Of a DNA stretch of 64,000 nt, positions 63,682 through 64,000 are shown one piece after another. Numbering within the stretch: position 1 is the first letter of the stretch; every line of letters begins with the position of its first letter. The notes below the pieces were generated by a model. That model had not been told where the DNA came from. It was given only the letters and a program-made list of their open reading frames with translations, and ran no database searches. Source of the stretch: Paenibacillus mucilaginosus 3016 (lineage in GTDB: Bacteria; Bacillota; Bacilli; Paenibacillales; NBRC-103111); NCBI RefSeq assembly GCF_000250655.1, contig NC_016935.1, positions 62,001 through 126,000 of the forward strand. Direction: 5' to 3'. The position numbers and the translations under genes are program-made.

Positions 63682-64000
63682 ATGGGAGAAGCTCAAAGCG
63701 CTTTGTTTCCGAACTACGCACGGTATCCTTTTGCATTTGTGAAGGGCGAAGGCAGCAGGCTGTGGGATGAGAACGGCAAGGAGTATCTGGACCTGATGTG
63801 CGGGATTGCGGTTACGAATCTGGGTCATGCGCCGAAGCGTGTGGGCGATCGGCTCAAGGAGCAGATCGATACGCTGTGGCATACAAGCAACCTGTACCGC
63901 ATCCCGAACCAGGAGAAGCTGGCGGGACTGCTCGTACAGCACTCCTGCGCCGATGCGGTTTTCTTCAGCAACAGCGGCGCGGAAGCGAACGAGGCGGCTA
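63682..64000 (+). CDS. argD: Acetylornithine aminotransferase (partial)
   Basis: First 106 codons of a class III aminotransferase, cut off by the end of the window. SALFPNYARYPFAFVKGEGS, LMCGIAVTNLGHAPKRV and VFFSNSGAEANEAA are typical of ArgD. AAGGAG precedes the ATG at 63682. The order argC-argJ-argB-argD is the B. subtilis one. Confidence 0.92.
   Translation, partial: MGEAQSALFPNYARYPFAFVKGEGSRLWDENGKEYLDLMCGIAVTNLGHAPKRVGDRLKEQIDTLWHTSNLYRIPNQEKLAGLLVQHSCADAVFFSNSGAEANEAA

Overview
The window is a contiguous stretch of chromosome from a GC-rich, spore-forming, flagellated member of the Bacillota. The best fit is Paenibacillus or a close relative; the species cannot be fixed from the sequence alone. 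The evidence is a nuo-type complex I gene, the order murA-spoIID-spoIIQ-spoIIID-mbl-flhO-flhP, csaB with several SLH-domain proteins, and the degS-degU-comF-flgM-hag-secA-prfB order known from Bacillus subtilis. No tRNA, rRNA, CRISPR array or insertion sequence was seen.

Layout. 1-4.3 kb: end of nuoN, an OhrR-type regulator (minus strand), an SLH-anchored subtilase and a DUF1146 protein. 4.4-12.5 kb: murA, the sporulation genes spoIID, spoIIQ and spoIIID with recognisable compartment-specific promoters, mbl, two basal-body rod genes, and small envelope genes. 12.7-19.5 kb: fabZ, a phosphohexomutase, then DUF5693, csaB and a tagO-type glycosyltransferase, which build and pyruvylate secondary wall polymer. 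19.7-27.8 kb: a 1264-residue SLH protein, an S-layer gene with a long leader and three frameshifts in its wall anchor, and an unknown secreted protein. 27.9-34.5 kb: a spore DNA-binding protein, metK behind an odd leader, a phosphodiester glycosidase and degS-degU. 34.5-50 kb: competence genes comFA (frameshifted) and comFC, then the late flagellar locus (yvyF, flgM, flgN, flgK, flgL, DUF6470, fliW, csrA, flagellin 1, fliB, flagellin 2, flaG, fliD, fliS, fliT) and a cold-shock gene. 50-56 kb: hpf, secA, prfB and a YitT-family gene. 56.2-60 kb, minus strand: fdhD and a YdeP-type molybdopterin oxidoreductase behind a structured leader, and a DUF2294 gene. 60.4-64 kb: argC-argJ-argB-argD (last one partial).

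How the genes work together. CsaB and the TagO-type enzyme make the polymer that SLH domains of the subtilase and the two S-layer-like proteins would bind. FliW-CsrA sits directly before flagellin, and both flagellin leaders carry the same hairpin with a GGA loop, which predicts CsrA control of both. FliB lies between the two flagellins and would methylate their lysines.

Sequence quality. Six indels disrupt otherwise well-conserved proteins: three +1 insertions in the S-layer anchor, a 4-base loss in comFA motif VI, a 1-base loss at the end of flagellin 1 and a 1-base gain before the SecA zinc tail. Most lie in short homopolymers or tandem repeats, so sequencing or assembly error must be excluded before any biological reading. 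The prfB frameshift, by contrast, is the standard programmed one.
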